Below, in pieces: positions 1-13,764 of a stretch of 64,000 nucleotides of DNA. The position numbers and the translations under genes are program-made. Each line of letters begins with the position of its first letter. Position 1 is the first letter of the stretch. The notes beneath the pieces were generated by a model. It searched no databases and was not told the DNA's origin. It worked only from the letters and a program-made list of their open reading frames with translations. Origin of the DNA: Liolophura sinensis (Eukaryota; Mollusca; Polyplacophora; Chitonida; Chitonidae); NCBI RefSeq assembly GCF_032854445.1, contig NC_088302.1, positions 17,665,338-17,729,337 of the forward strand. The letters are read 5' to 3'.

Positions 1-218
1 AATATTATCAGGAGACGAATGTGTCAGAGTTTCATTTTCCATTGCCATATACTAAACATGAGTAGGTTTTAAATCTTGACTTAAGTCAGAAACGGCTTTG
101 TGGAATCAGCCATGTGTCATGTACGACATGTAGTCAATGGTCCAGTACAGATATCTGCCATAGTGCAGGAACTTCTTGTAACCAGGGAGCTTTCTTCACT
201 TTTCCAGTCTGTTATCTT

Positions 219-290
219 CCCATGTGGCTGGTTCCCATGTGGCTGGTTCCCATGTGGCTGGTTCCCATGTGGCTGGTTCCCATGTGGATC
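219..290. repeat. 15-bp minisatellite, about 5 copies
   Basis: A 15-bp unit (ccatgtggctggttc) is repeated head to tail with almost no divergence. Because 15 is a multiple of 3, open frames across it read as a repeated CGWFP-type peptide. There is no sign that this is coding. Confidence 0.9.
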
Positions 291-504
291 AAGATTCTTC
301 TGTCACCATAACATAACTGATATACTACCAATTTTGCGTCATTCGTTTCTCCTGAATTTTTTTTCTCTTTTTATTATTTATTATTGTCATTATTTTTCAA
401 GTATAGATTGTCTACAATTTTTTTGTGGGGGGGGGGGGGGAAGCTGGGCGGGGTGGAGTGCAAGGTATGATAGGTTCTGCAGTAAGTCACTGGTATAGGT
501 TCTC

Positions 505-3500
505 CAGAATATTATTCTTGATATATTCAGGAGATTTTCTGTATGGGATAGATTGTCCATCATATATTCAGGAGTTTTTGTGTATTTTGTGTACAAGATA
601 AATTGTCCATCATACAGGTATATTCTGGAGATTTTCTGTATTTTCTGTATGGGATAGATTGTCCATCATATATTCAGGAGTTTTTGTGTACAAGATAAAT
701 TGTCCATCATACAGGTATATTCTGGAGATTTTCTGTATGGGATAGATTGTCCATCATATATTCAGGAGTTTTTGTGTACAAGTTAAACTGTCCATCATAC
801 AGGTATATTCAGGAGTGTTCTGTATGGGATAGATTGTCCATCATATATTCAGGAGTTTTTGTGTACAAGATAAATTGTCCATCATACAGGTATATTGAGG
901 AGATTTTCTGTATGGGATAGATTGTCCATCATATATTCAGGAGTTTTTGTGTACAAGATAAATTGTCCATCATACAGGTATATTCTGGAGATTTTCTGTA
1001 TGGGATAGATTGTCCATCATACAGGTATATTCAGGAGATTTTCTATATGGGATAGATTGTCCATCATATATTCAGGAGTTTTTGTGTACAAGATAAATTG
1101 TCCATCATACAGGTATATTCAGGAGATTTTCTATATGGGATAGATTGTCCATCATATATTCAGGAGTTTTTGTGTACAAGATAAATTGTCCATCATACAG
1201 GTATATTCTGCAGATTTTCTGTATGGGATAGATTGTCCATCATATATTCAGGAGTTTTTGTGTACAAGATAAATTGTCCATCATACAGGTATATTCTGGA
1301 GATTTTCTGTATGGGATAGATTGTCCATCATATATTCAGGAGTTTTTGTGTACAAGATAAATTGTCCATCATACAGGTATATTCTGCAGATTTTCTGTAT
1401 GGGATAGATTGTCCATTATATATTCAGGAGTTTTTGTGTACAAGATAAATTGTCCATCATACAGGTATATTCTGGAGATTTTCTGTATGGGATAGATTGT
1501 CCATTATATATTCAGGAGTTTTTGTGTACAAGATAAATTGTCCATCATACAGGTATATTCTGCAGATTTTCTGTATGGGATAGATTGTCCATTATATATT
1601 CAGGAGTTTTTGTGTACAAGATAAATTGTCCATCATACAGGTATATTCTGCAGATTTTCTGTATGGGATAGATTGTCCATCATATATTCAGGAGTTTTTG
1701 TGTACAAGATAAATTGTCCATCGTACAGGTATATTCTGGAGATTTTCTGTATGGGATAGATTGTCCATCATATATTCAGGAGTTTTTGTGTACAAGATAA
1801 ATTGTCCATCATACAGGTATATTCTGGAGATTTTCTGTATGGGATAGATTGTCCATTATATGTTCAGGAGTTTTTGTGTACAAGATAAATTGTCCATCAT
1901 ACAGGTATATTCAGGAGATTTTCTGTATGGGATAGATTGTCCATCATATATTCAGGAGTTTTTGTGTACAAGATAAATTGTCCATCATACAGGTATATTC
2001 TGCAGATTTTCTGTATGGGATAGATTGTCCATCATATATTCAGGAGTTTTTGTGTACAAGATAAATTGTCCATCGTACAGGTATATTCTGGAGATTTTCT
2101 GTATGGGATAGATTGTCCATCATATATTCAGGAGTTTTTGTGTACAAGATAAATTGTCCATCATACAGGTATATTCTGGAGATTTTCTGTATGGGATAGA
2201 TTGTCCATCATATATTCAGGAGTTTTTGTGTACAAGTTAAACTGTCCATCATACAGGTATATTCAGGAGTGTTCTGTATGGGATAGATTGTCCATCATAT
2301 ATTCAGGAGTTTTTGTGTACAAGATAAATTGTCCATCATACAGGTATATTGAGGAGATTTTCTGTATGGGATAGATTGTCCATCATATATTCAGGAGTTT
2401 TTGTGTACAAGATAAATTGTCCATCATACAGGTATATTCTGGAGATTTTCTGTATGGGATAGATTGTCCATCATACAGGTATATTCAGGAGATTTTCTAT
2501 ATGGGATAGATTGTCCATCATATATTCAGGAGTTTTTGTGTACAAGATAAATTGTCCATCATACAGGTATATTCTGCAGATTTTCTGTATGGGATAGATT
2601 GTCCATCATATATTCAGGAGTTTTTGTGTACAAGATAAATTGTCCATCATACAGGTATATTCTGGAGATTTTCTGTATGGGATAGATTGTCCATCATATA
2701 TTCAGGAGTTTTTGTGTACAAGATAAATTGTCCATCATACAGGTATATTCTGGAGATTTTCTGTATGGGATAGATTGTCCATTATATATTCAGGAGTTTT
2801 TGTGTACAAGATAAATTGTCCATCATACAGGTATATTCTGCAGATTTTCTGTATGGGATAGATTGTCCATCATATATTCAGGAGTTTTTGTGTACAAGAT
2901 AAATTGTCCATCATACAGGTATATTCTGCAGATTTTCTGTATGGGATAGATTGTCCATCATATATTCAGGAGTTTTTGTGTACAAGATAAATTGTCCATC
3001 ATACAGGTATATTCTGCAGATTTTCTGTATGGGATAGATTGTCCATTATATGTTCAGGAGTTTTTGTGTACAAGATAAATTGTCCATCATACAGGTATAT
3101 TCAGGAGATTTTCTGTATGGGATAGATTGTCCATCATATATTCAGGAGTTTTTGTGTACAAGATAAATTGTCCATCATACAGGTATCTTCTGGAGATTTT
3201 CTGTATGGGATAGATTGTCCATCAGTTATTCAGGAGGTTTTCTGTACAAAATAAATTGTCTATCATACAGGTATATTCAGGAGCTTTTCTGTGTGGGATA
3301 GATTTTCCACCATAGGAGGTATGCAGATGTGTTCAGGGGATATTCTGTGTTAGATAGGTTCTCTGCCATATAGGTATATTCAGGAGATATTATGTGTTGG
3401 ATAGGTTCTCTGCCATATAAGTGTATTCAGGAGATATTCTGTGTTAGATAGGTTCTCTGCCATATAGGTGTATTCAGGAGATATTCTGTGTTGGATAGGT

Positions 3501-3540
3501 TCCCTGCCATATGGATGGATTCAGGGGATTTACTGTATTA
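505..3540. repeat. 88-bp dimeric minisatellite array with higher-order repeat
   Basis: The array has about 33 copies of an 88-bp unit made of two related ~44-bp halves. One half carries 'caggagtttttgtgtacaag' and the other 'ggagattttctgtatggg'. Both halves end in a shared 'attgtccatcata' block. Marker variants (agttaaactg, aggagtgttctg, gtatattgagg) occur once near 781-892 and again near 2235-2347, an offset of about 1,454 bp. This implies a block duplication of roughly 16.5 units. From about 3290 to 3540 the units decay into a 'ggttctctgccatata' variant. A poly-G run (about 426-440) lies just upstream. Confidence 0.93.
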
Positions 3541-3984
3541 GATATCCAACAGCTGTCCAGTGCTATTTTTATTTATTTATCTTCTTTCTCTTTGTGTACT
3601 ACTTGTCGTCCACCAATATGGTGTGCAAGTCACATGTTTGTCACATGTGAGTCCTTTTGCATGCAATGATGAAATGATATTGTTTGTTTTCAGTGATAAG
3701 AGAAGGCAATATACCCTCCACCGTTTTCAGGAGTTACACTAAATCCGGATCACTTGTGTGTATACAAGCCACCTCCAGCATTTGTTGTGACAACTGGACA
3801 AAGCAACCGAAGTTTATTCTCAGCAATAATGTGATCATTAGGTGAGAAATAGACATCTTCAGGCAGTTGCGTTTGTGTAGCTGTCACAGAATAACCATGC
3901 TAAGCTATGCATTCAACGTATTGTCTGATACAGCTATTGATTTACTGTAATTCTTCAGCCTTTTAGCTTGATTGCAAGGTGTTT

Positions 3985-4130
3985 GTTTTTTAAAGCGTAT
4001 TCTGAAGGCATTATTCTGTGCAGACTGATAAAATTGTACTTTTTGGGAAGCCCTGAAATTGGCCAACCCAACCGATAGAGTTTTGTCTCCAAAATCAAAT
4101 TAAAAATGTACATAAATTGCATTAAAAATT
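3985..4130. repeat. Dispersed intronic repeat, copy 1
   Basis: This stretch resembles 7595-7735 closely. Shared blocks include 'ccctgaaattggcca', 'gttttgtctccaaaatc' and 'cataaattgca'. Both copies lie in the non-coding parts of the same unnamed gene, so this is a dispersed element or an internal duplication. I do not recognise the family. Confidence 0.7.
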
Positions 4131-4504
4131 GCTCTTGTTTATAATGGTAAACTTGAAGGCTTTATGAACATGTATGTACACAGCACTGATACAACTATTG
4201 TCATATGTTACTCTTGAAGGTTGTAGTTATGCTGTCAACACCTATTGTCACATCTGTTGATTTGCTTCTCTGAAGGTTTTAGCCGTACCTTGAAGACTTA
4301 TACAGTCATTGACTTTCTTGGCTTGTGTTTATCTTGAAGGTTATAGTTAAATGTTAAACACTGACACAGGTAGGGTACCGTGCAACCGTAATCCTATTCT
4401 TGAGTACGGCATAGAAAACACCCATGAAATAAATAAAAATTTATTGGCTCTTGTTTACTATGACTGTTTTATTTTTTTTTATTTTTTTTTATTTGATTTA
4501 TGAT

Positions 4505-4700
4505 TATGCCATATTCATAAATACTTCAATTTTACAACGGCAAACGGCATTATGGTGGGAGGAAACCAGGCAGAGCACAAGGGAAACCCAAAACCATCAA
4601 CAAGTTGCTGGCAGACCATTCCCATGTATGGCAGGAGAGCAAGCCAGCATGATTTGGACTTGAACTCACTACGACAGCATTTGGGAGAGGCTTCATTAGC
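4505..4700 (-). repeat. Degraded tRNA-derived SINE (main family)
   Basis: The antisense blocks 'gcattatggtgggaggaaac' and 'gttgctggcagacc', and the antisense tRNA-like B box (gaactca), match the main SINE family of this window at reduced identity. It lies just upstream of the first visible exon of the neighbouring gene. Confidence 0.75.
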
Positions 4701-4854
4701 ACACTAGGGCCGGTGACAGTGAAAGTTATGCATTCGGCATGTTTATTGCTCCATTCATGTATTCGTTTGTCTTCACGTAGAAAGTTTTAGTGAACATATT
4801 CAACAGTGATATAGCCGTTTTGTTATACACTGAACATTGACTTTGTCTTTACAG

Positions 4855-7800
4855 TGAAGACGATTTCAGTGTGCTGATGTTGAAGCAGAGGGAAGACTTA
4901 AACAGAATTCTAAATGCATGTAAACAGTCAGATAGTGCCATAACCGAGAGTCCTCAAGAATCAGACCAAGAAGGTCCTGTGTCTGCAAAGAGACAGCGAT
5001 TGGAACCTTCTCCAGACTCCCAGCGGGACTCTGAGGTGTCTGCCAACTCCAGAGGAGAGCAGAACCTTTCTGAAGAAACCAGCCCTCTGTCTTGTATGAG
5101 TAACAGCCTTGTTGATAGCCCACATGTGTCTCCCTTATCCAACCAGGATCCAGCTAGCGAGCTTACAATGGAACTGACACCTGATGTTAGTGAAGCCAGC
5201 ATAAACACCAGGAGGAATGATTCCACCAATAACAGCAACATTGACTCCTCGTTTACAGATCTCCAGTCCCAGGGTTTGGACTCAAGGACAGGTAGCAGTA
5301 AAAATGGCTCTATACTGGCTAACTTGTTGTATGGCCTTGACAGTCCTCAAGAGAAGGCCGTATCCTTGCCACTGCCTGTTGTATCCAGTGATGCAGGAAA
5401 CCAGCCTTTATCAGCCAATACAGACGTATCCATCACTTCAGGACAGCTAGCTACAGGCAGTATATTTGACCTGTTTGAGCATGTGCGTCCGATTCCACTA
5501 AGCCATTTCTGTCAAAATTTTAAATTCGATTTTAGAGGTTATTTTTGATGCCTAGAAATTAAAATGTTGACAAATTGTCACATTTTCTTGAGACAAATGC
5601 GTCAAAATTTTAAATTCCAGCACTGAAATGTAAGGATTGTCACTAGGTTTCACTGGAATTTATAAGTCAGAAATAGCTTTGTGGAATTCTTAAATTTTAT
5701 TTGCATTAGAACATCAGTTGTGTCTTTAAAGGGATACAGAATAGATTCTGATTAGCTTGTGTAAGAGATAGGCAAGTCCAGGCTATGACTTGCCTAAGCT
5801 GAATTTTGCGTATGGTACATTTATTCAAGCGTGACCATGGCTGCAAGATTGAACTCAGAGAAACCCTCTCTCCACTGTCAGCCACTCAGCGTCAATTCTG
5901 TATCCCTTTAATTTGGGGATTTAGTCAGCTTCATGGTAAATGGTGATAGTTTACACTGGGTGCTACAGTTGCCTAACATAACCCTGAAGGCTGTCATATA
6001 CGTGAAGCATTTTGGGGTATGGGACTTAACACCAGTCAACAGCACGTAACTTGTCATGTACCTGTATTGTTGTTACTTTTTGTACCTGAAATAAATGAAA
6101 TTGATTTCAGCAACAAACTGAGTTTAACTCAGTGTTTGGCATGAACACTGAAAGGACAAGGTAAAGCATAAAACAATATAGATCAGCCCCAAAGAGAAGC
6201 AGTGAAAATGTTTAGAATTAATGAAAGTGTATGAATGATAAAAACTGAAGTATAAGAGGCGCTGGTATAAAACTGAGCCAAAGTACGTTTTTCACATCCA
6301 TAGGTTGCCAGTTAAAGATCCCTAAGAAAGAGTTTTGTTGATCAGATGTGTGAATTTTCAATTCATCTATTTTCTTGTATACTTGTAATATGGTACCGTA
6401 TTGTCGTAGTCATGAGCTTGTTAATTGGTGACCTTGTTTTAAATCTTCTTGTAATGAGAAGTAAAATGAGCACGGGTGAACAATATTTTACTTGGTTATG
6501 CCCCTTTATTAAAATGTTCCGCTAGTGGATATTTTGTCCTTTAGACCAATAAAAATGTGCTAATTTTTTACCTTGGACAATTATTTTAGTTTCAGAAAGT
6601 GCAAATCCCTCAGGTAGTTCGGCCTCAATGCCTTCAGGATCCAGTGTTTCAGTTTCTGTAAGTATTATTGTGACATATAAATTTATTTATTTATTTTTTT
6701 TTTTTTTTATTTATTTATTATATTGATCTTTTGTGCTCATGATTTGTTTTAGTTACATGTTTGACTGCAGGCTGGTCTATGGTTGAGGTAAAAGGAATGA
6801 ACGAGATAAAAAAACCATTGACTTTATAAGGCTGCAGATAAAACAGCAAGAGCTGGATTTGAACTCATGATCTCAGTGGTCATTGATAGTCCCAGTGAAC
6901 CATTGCCTTTACTATCCAAGCCTTTGACTGATACATTAACACTGATGAAACAGGCAGCAGACTCAGTCTCGAGTTACTCAGTTCAAAATTCAAAATGCAC
7001 ATTTTGTTTTTTTTTTGATGTTAATATGTGCGATTTCCCTCTTTTTTAAGGCTTTTTGACCACGTAAATATGTCTTTAACAGGAACAGTTTCTCGGACAG
7101 TCCACATTTCCCACAAAATAGATTATTTTTCAGTTTTATTATTATACCCTCTGTCGACATTGAATAAAAATTATTCTTTTTGCCTGTAAAACTAAAATTT
7201 TAATTGTTGCGGCCTAATTCATCTTGAAATCTGTTAAAGACATTATTTTATCCCTTCGGTGATCATTTTAGAAAACACCCAACTTGAAAACAGTTATGGT
7301 ACAGAATCAGCTGTCTCGGCAGCTCATGGATAAGTACCAACTGCTGGAGAGCACTATTGAGAAACAGGAGAGTGAATTGACCAATCTACGACAACACATG
7401 GTCAAATACCTCCTCATCCACCCTGATGTCCAGCAGGCCTATCTGAAGAGACTTCAGGCTCTAGAGGTGAGTGGTCGGTGTGAGGTTGTGGTGAAGTCAT
7501 TGTCTTCAGTGTGTTTTCTGGGTTGTTTGAAATATGATGTTGTTGACTGTAAATCCTCAATCTTTTCACATGTTTGTGAAGTGTTTGTTCAAGCATATCC
7601 TGAAGGCACTATTCAGTGTAGGCTATTAAAATTATACTTTTTATGAAACCCTGAAATTGGCCAGATCCAACCAATGTAGTTTTGTCTCCAAAATCTAATT
7701 ATAAATTTGCATAAATTGCACTGAAAGTTGTTCAGTGGAGGAATTAGAGAAATCTTGATGGAAAGAAAAAGAAACCTTTAAGATGGAGTCCATATATTGT

Positions 7801-8930
7801 ATCAGTTTCTTTGTGGTGCTGAAGCAAGATTAGCATAACTTAAGAAATGTGATGATCCAGAGAAAGTAACTTGGTAATCATAATTCTTGGTAAGCCAAGT
7901 TTTAAATTCTTGTCAAAATATCAACCAAGGTATACAATATTCTCAGTGCCTTTGGTGTTAAAACGGAGGACCTCTCATGTCTAAAGTGAATAAGGCTTAA
8001 GTTATGTAGTCTGTGATATATTTCTGCCTTTGTTGTGGCATTTTGTCAGCAAATTAGTAACCCATTACCCAAGTATTGCATGAAAACTATGATGAATTCA
8101 GCTTGGAACTCGGTCATCATTGTACAGGTTACGTATAATTTCTTGTCACGTTGCTGCAGCAGATGTTTTACACAGGAGATACAAGTGCCTCTGTGGTTTT
8201 ACACAGAATTGTCCCGTGCTTATGTTTCCTTGAAACATGCTGCAAGTACCCTAAATCCTAAAAAAAACTTTGACAAGTAAAATATAACTTCAGTTGCACA
8301 TTGGAAACATAATTCTTACTTTTGTCTAATAAGCCATACCATGCACTACATGAACATGTATGTTTGTGGTAACATTTGGTAAGGATTTAGTTAATTAAGC
8401 CATTAGCAGTATGATTTGCAGCACACTGGGCTTTGGTTTTTGAGCTCTGAAACTTCACATTTGACCATTTGTATGTTTTTTCCTTCTTGATAAAGGCCAA
8501 GAGAAAGCAGCATGAGAGCACGTTGAGGCGGTTAAAGGAGATTCATGATTACCAGCAGAGGGCTTTACACCACAACTCCCCCACTTCCTCCACACCACCT
8601 TGCTCTTCAGGGATTACGTTGAAAGCCAATACATCTCCTGGTCCTCTTGGCGATCTATCCTCAGCAAGTACCCAGTCTAGTGTGAGAGATGTTGATGAGA
8701 AAATTAAAAGGGTTGTTGATAGTGACCCATTATACATTCCATTGAACGATTTGCGGTCAGGTACCCAACAGTATTTCTGTGAGGACAATTCAGCAGAGGC
8801 AGAAACTGATCAGAACAGGCTGTTGCCATTAAATGATGTCTGTTGTCCACAATTAAAAGATCACCAAGATGATTCAAGAATGTCCACATTGCTCAGTGTG
8901 GCTGAGAACAGTGCCTCGCATGTCAGCTGA
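4855..8930 (+). CDS. Unidentified Ser-rich coiled-coil protein, 3' part of gene
   Basis: I do not recognise this gene. Four coding segments join in one frame. Exon a starts at 4855 after a tttacag acceptor; its donor is uncertain, with phase-compatible candidates near 5291 or 5456. Exon b is about 6595-6660, exon c 7272-7466 and exon d 8496-8930, ending in TGA. Exons b, c and d are phase-consistent and have good gtaagt or gtgagt donors. Exon a encodes a polar, Ser/Thr/Asn-rich stretch with a basic KRQR motif. Exons c and d form a heptad-like helix (NQLSRQLMDKYQLLEST, then KRLQALE joined to AKRKQHESTLRRLKEIHDY), so a coiled coil is likely. The tail is again Ser-rich. A nuclear regulatory protein is a guess from composition. 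The 5' exons are not found in the window and may lie left of it, beyond the minisatellite. An AATAAA occurs at 9950. Confidence 0.7.
7595..7735. repeat. Dispersed intronic repeat, copy 2
   Basis: This is the second copy of the element at 3985-4130, in the intron between exons c and d of the unnamed gene. Confidence 0.7.
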
Positions 8931-9970
8931 CTGCTCTGGTAAAAACCTCATTCAGAACCTTAACTTCAAGACAGATTCACAGATGTTCTATCAAGAATTG
9001 CCAAGAGCTGTGATTCCAACTTCTGTTTCCCATGATGGCCATTCCAAGAACCAGCTTACATGAAGTTTACTTACTGTGAAGTTGTCCTCAACTAAGTGCA
9101 CTTTATATTTCTACAGCATCCGTTGTCATGGTAGTTAAGGGCTTACTTAGCTGTTAAAGTAAACTTCATGAAACCGGCCCAAATCTTTTTGAACCTGCTA
9201 GTGGAAGCTCACTTTCCAGCTTTATGGCCACAATGACAAAGTTTCAGCCACTTTAGTATGAACCCTTAAATGATTGCTTGTGTATATTGACAGCGTAGCC
9301 ATTTGTTTCTCTGAAATAGAGCTACATGAAGAGAAGATTTTTTTTTTTTTTTTTTTTGGCTAAAAAGACTTTAAAGTACTTTTTCTGCTTTATTTGAAAG
9401 TAACAGAAACATTTATATGTATTTACCTATTTCAAAATCCAATTATGTATTTTTGAATGCTGTTTTTAATATATTAGTAATTTGCATAATAACAGCGCAT
9501 ATCTTTTCTGTCTCCGGTTGAAACTGGGTCCAATCGCTATGATTTCTTCACTCAGATTTCAGGTATGAGGTTAAAGTGTAGGCCTCCTGTACTTAACAGG
9601 CAAAATCGTGGTATTTAGGGTTTTATTTGCTTAAAAGCTGTTTAGTGCTTTTATACTTTGACTGTGGAACAGGTTTTTGTAAATATGATAATCATGTGAT
9701 ACATTAACCCATCAAAAAATGTGCCTGAAGACAGTAATTATACATTTATTTTGATATAGTGTTTAGATCGTCAACAGTGATTTCTAAGTTAGAAAGCACC
9801 CTGTCTAAATTGCTTTGTAATGGAGCATTTGTATGGTTGATTCAGCTCAGTCAAACATAGCTATTCTGCTTGACTGAAGGTTTATAGTTGATTATCTCTA
9901 ATGTTCAACAGAACACAGTTTTTGTATAAGTATGTGGCTTGTGAATCAAAATAAATTTAACTGTATATTT
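8931..9970 (+). other. Probable 3' UTR of the unnamed gene
   Basis: The sequence is non-coding and A/T-rich after the TGA at 8928-8930. It has a poly-T run near 9340 and a candidate poly(A) signal AATAAA at 9950-9955. The end of the transcript is inferred. Confidence 0.45.
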
Positions 9971-12640
9971 TAAAAACCTGAATAATGTTGCTGTACTAGT
10001 AAAATATATGGAAAATCTAATTTAGATAGCCACCAAAAAAGCATATGGAAAAAGGTGCTAAATAAGGCTGAATAGAAATATATTGTTAAGTATGGAAATT
10101 GTATTGAAGCTTTAAGCTTGCTTTTTTATTTTGGAGAGTGCTATATTTGTATATACCACAAGGCAGGTATAATCACCACCTCGTTAACGCTAGCCCCACC
10201 AGTGCCGGTATATGGTCATAGTTGAAGCCTATAAGAACCAAGAACCACTTCAATTTTTTTGTGATGGATGTCAGCTCCTTGCAAATGAAGACCACTTAAG
10301 TCTTCCCCATGTAACCAACATCAGCAACACTCAGATACATCAAACTCTTTGGCCATTTGCTGCTTAGAAGTCGTTTTGCCATTGAACTGTAAAACAACAC
10401 GGACACCTGAGAAAGAAAAAAAGAAAAGAAAACCGCACCCCCCAACCGCAAACATTTCACTACCATGACCTTAATGGGCTCAAAATTTTGTCCATCTACC
10501 ATCATTCCTAATCTGTAAAACATTCAACGTTTGCACTGAGAGAAGTGCATGTGGATCAGGGTAGAGTCTGGTCAGATCTTTTGTCTTGCAGTTACTCCAA
10601 TACGCCAGTGATTCGTCTTCTCCCAGTCGTGGACAGGACATCTCCTCGGTTTACTCCAGGCTCAGATTTGCTGCACCAATAACACTGGGTTAAATATTCT
10701 CGAGTATATTGTTCAACACTACAGATGTAATAAATAAATCAGATTATACGCATTGCCTTTAAATTAGCAGGGTATATTCCAGCAGTTGAACCCAATTATT
10801 CCACAAGTTGCTATTTCCTCATTCACAAGATGTAAGGTCAGCCTTATTCTCAAAAAACGAAAAAAAAAATTACAGCAGGTGTTCAAACAAGGTGCAGTGA
10901 TATGAACTGTCTACAGATACGAGTTATCTATGGGTTATAATGTACATGGGCTTGCTTCTCAGAGGCCTTTGTCTCGCTCTGTATGTTATGTTCATGTTGC
11001 TTCGCCAGTCTGACTACATACCACGGTTAAACACTTTTCGGTACTTACACTTTTATAACTTGTACAAAATTCTTAAATATTCGGAGGAATATGCAGCCTC
11101 TCAGAAAAACTATCCACTACGGTTTTGTTTATTTCATCGTTTACTTTATCCGCATATCTGTCTTGAGAATGTGAAATTTTAGGATAGGTTGAAAAATGAT
11201 TTCCGTAATGTTATTGCTCTATATGTTTCCATATCAAATTTAACTTCCTCTCACAAGCATTCATTGTAATGCCTTGAAGATTATAATGGTTAATACGAAT
11301 GTAACTGTTCTAATAAAGCCTACTGCAGTTCAAATGACATGTAGGAAGAACTGTCTGCACAAAGCTGACATTCGCTGAGTATTATTTCAAATATTCTCGC
11401 GAAATATTAAAATACTAAAAACAAAAGATCATGCATAATTGACTGTCTTCGCCATATTTTAAATTAGACTCCTTGATGAAGTCATTGCATTTTTCAAAAT
11501 GGCCGCCGCTTGAAAACGTTCATTTTGGTACATTCCTTGTTCCAAATTCTGCATTCAGTATCAACCATGACAAAGCGTGCACACAGTCGAATGCCTTGTA
11601 CATCCCAGATTGTCGGCTTAAGCATTTTTCACCGTAAAGCTATGTGTACGTAGTGCGGAGTAATCGTTGATTTGTCGCATCTTCCGAAAAGCAAGTTCGC
11701 TTTGCAGTGTTTGACTATTTCATTATATTGATGTTGCCCGTTAAATCTCTGTTTAATTCATCTCTTCCAAACCTTTGATCCGTCCGTAACTACACGGCTG
11801 ACAATCAAACACACATAGGGCACAAAAAGCTTTTACTTAGAACGGAGTTGACTGTTGAAGATGGCTTTGCCACTTAGACATAAATCTATGATCCGTTTTG
11901 TTTCTGTGAACCTTTTTGCTACGATGTGTCAAACTCTTAACATCCTATTTGTTTTAGTCGGCTATTACCAGATACATTTATCATTATGAATTGTAAATAA
12001 GCTGAACGAAATTCGGAATGCATTCAATTCACAAGAATCAAACTTTATATGGCACTGGACACAACCTGATATAAAGAAATTTTATAATGTATATCTTAAT
12101 TATGTTTGCGTGCTCCAGACACTGACCAATTGGTGTGTTATATAATATTGTACAATAAATATGCCTGGGATGCAAAATTCTCATATTGTATCCCTGTTAG
12201 GCTTATAGTTTACGTGTGGAAAGGAACTGAATAAGCACGTTTTTATGGGGATCGAACCCAATGTTCTGCTAGGAGCCGAGGGGTAAATATGTCTAGGCTA
12301 AACTAGTTTGGGTTTTTTTGGTTTTGTTTCGTTTGTTTTTTTGTCAGTAGACTTATATGATCACAAAGGCAATGTCCTTAACATGATTTACTCAAGTAGT
12401 AGTACTACGTTTTGTTACATATATTGTGTCGCTCTAGTTATGGGATATGAAAACAACCCTTTCCTATACGAGGGTCTCCCGTTCTGAAATCGCCCGCACA
12501 TCGTATGCGGCAACTTCCGTGGTGACATATAATTCCTATCCCACGCGGGTTGCCATGGCACTATATGTATATTTGGTTATACAGGACTTAAACGGTTTCA
12601 GTCTATCTGTTTTAACACACGTCTGGTTTAACACACGTCT
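9971..12640. other. Intergenic, no gene recognised
   Basis: Only short ORFs without family resemblance are present. Base composition is A/T-rich with scattered homopolymers. I see no RNA gene, transposon end or splice-flanked exon that I would defend. Confidence 0.5.
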
Positions 12641-12651
12641 GGTTTTTGAAG

Positions 12652-12652
12652 C

Positions 12653-12716
<64 letters not shown>
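12652..12716. repeat. (TA)n microsatellite
   Basis: About 30 uninterrupted TA dinucleotides. They account for the Tyr-Ile repeat ORFs on both strands. Confidence 0.98.
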
Positions 12717-12718
<2 letters not shown>

Positions 12719-13159
12719 CATGTATATATATAAATAAACAGGTGAACGTAATATGTAGCTTGTTTATGTGGAGATAAGAATTTATATGGATATACACATG
12801 TGGAATCTTTTGAAATATGTCTTCAATACTGTTTTTTCCCCTGTTTATCTGGTCATAATAAATGAAAACAAAAGTTCTGTGATGTTATTTAGACAAAATC
12901 AAATTATAATTGTGCCTCAAATTCTGAAGAATCTTGCATCAATAAACACAAAATTACAACTAAACATGTATGTGACTATCCTGTTCTCGTTTATTAATTA
13001 TAATAAAAAATGTGAAAGTATATGCATGTAAGTTGTAGTTACCCCACGGTATAGCTCCCCTGGCCAAGTCTCATAATGGGTTCTCTCGGAAGACAACTAT
13101 ACGTCTTGATCATTTATGTGCATCGTGTTGCAATCTACCACCCGCTGGTTCTGCTCTGC

Positions 13160-13446
13160 ATTGAAATCCGCCCCGCGGGGGATGGGAGAGGAGGAGAGTT
13201 CGCCGGCTCAGGTGGTAGAAACCTTGGCCGGCTTGCTGGGACATCATGCTGTCCTTCACCACTGAGGTCACTTGTTCGAATCCAGCTTTCGCTGTTTCGG
13301 GTGAAAGAGGTTGGGCAGGTGCCTAGCGAAGGCCTGCGGTACACACATGGCACTCCGGTTTCCTTCACCCATAAACCTGACTGCCGTCGTATAAGTAAAT
13401 AATTCTCGAATACACCGTTAGACTCCAATCAAATAAATAAATAAAT
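13160..13446 (+). repeat. tRNA-derived SINE, variant head
   Basis: A tRNA-like head carries a B box (gttcgaatcc). It is followed by a 3' block (gccgtcgtataagtaaata) and an (aaat)n tail. The head differs from the main family while the 3' block is shared. Confidence 0.75.
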
Positions 13447-13449
13447 CAG

Positions 13450-13613
13450 CCGGTTTGTCACATTTGTATCAAAGTACACTGATTTCCTTCTGGTTTGACT
13501 TGCCGGCCAGATGCAGTTCATGTTTATTTCAATAAATAAACCGGTTTGTCACATTTGTATCAAAGTACACTGATTTCCTTCTGGTTTGACTTGCCGGCCA
13601 GATGCAGTTCATG
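13450..13613. repeat. Direct duplication of 73 bp, offset 91 bp
   Basis: Two identical blocks, 13450-13522 and 13541-13613, begin with 'ccggtttgtcacatttgta'. An 18-bp spacer containing an aaataaa-type tail separates them. The arrangement looks like duplication of sequence flanking the SINE tail. Confidence 0.9.
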
Positions 13614-13764
13614 CAGACATTTATAATGCCGACTTTTCATAAGACACCAAACTTGACAAAATGGCAATGTACTGACACCAATTAACCAATGACTCCGCCA
13701 CACAAAGTTCTTGGCCAAGTAGCTGAATCGAAACACCAGAACTTTTCACAAATATCTGGGTCTA

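Noticed and set aside
505-3540. CRISPR array
   Set aside because: Repeats are contiguous 88-bp units without unique spacers, and the setting is a eukaryotic nuclear genome.
3690-3740. Exon of the unnamed gene after the ttttcag near 3692
   Set aside because: No matching donor, and a stop comes soon after in the plausible frame.
12447-12797. Tyr-Ile repeat ORFs on both strands
   Set aside because: Translation of the (TA)n microsatellite.
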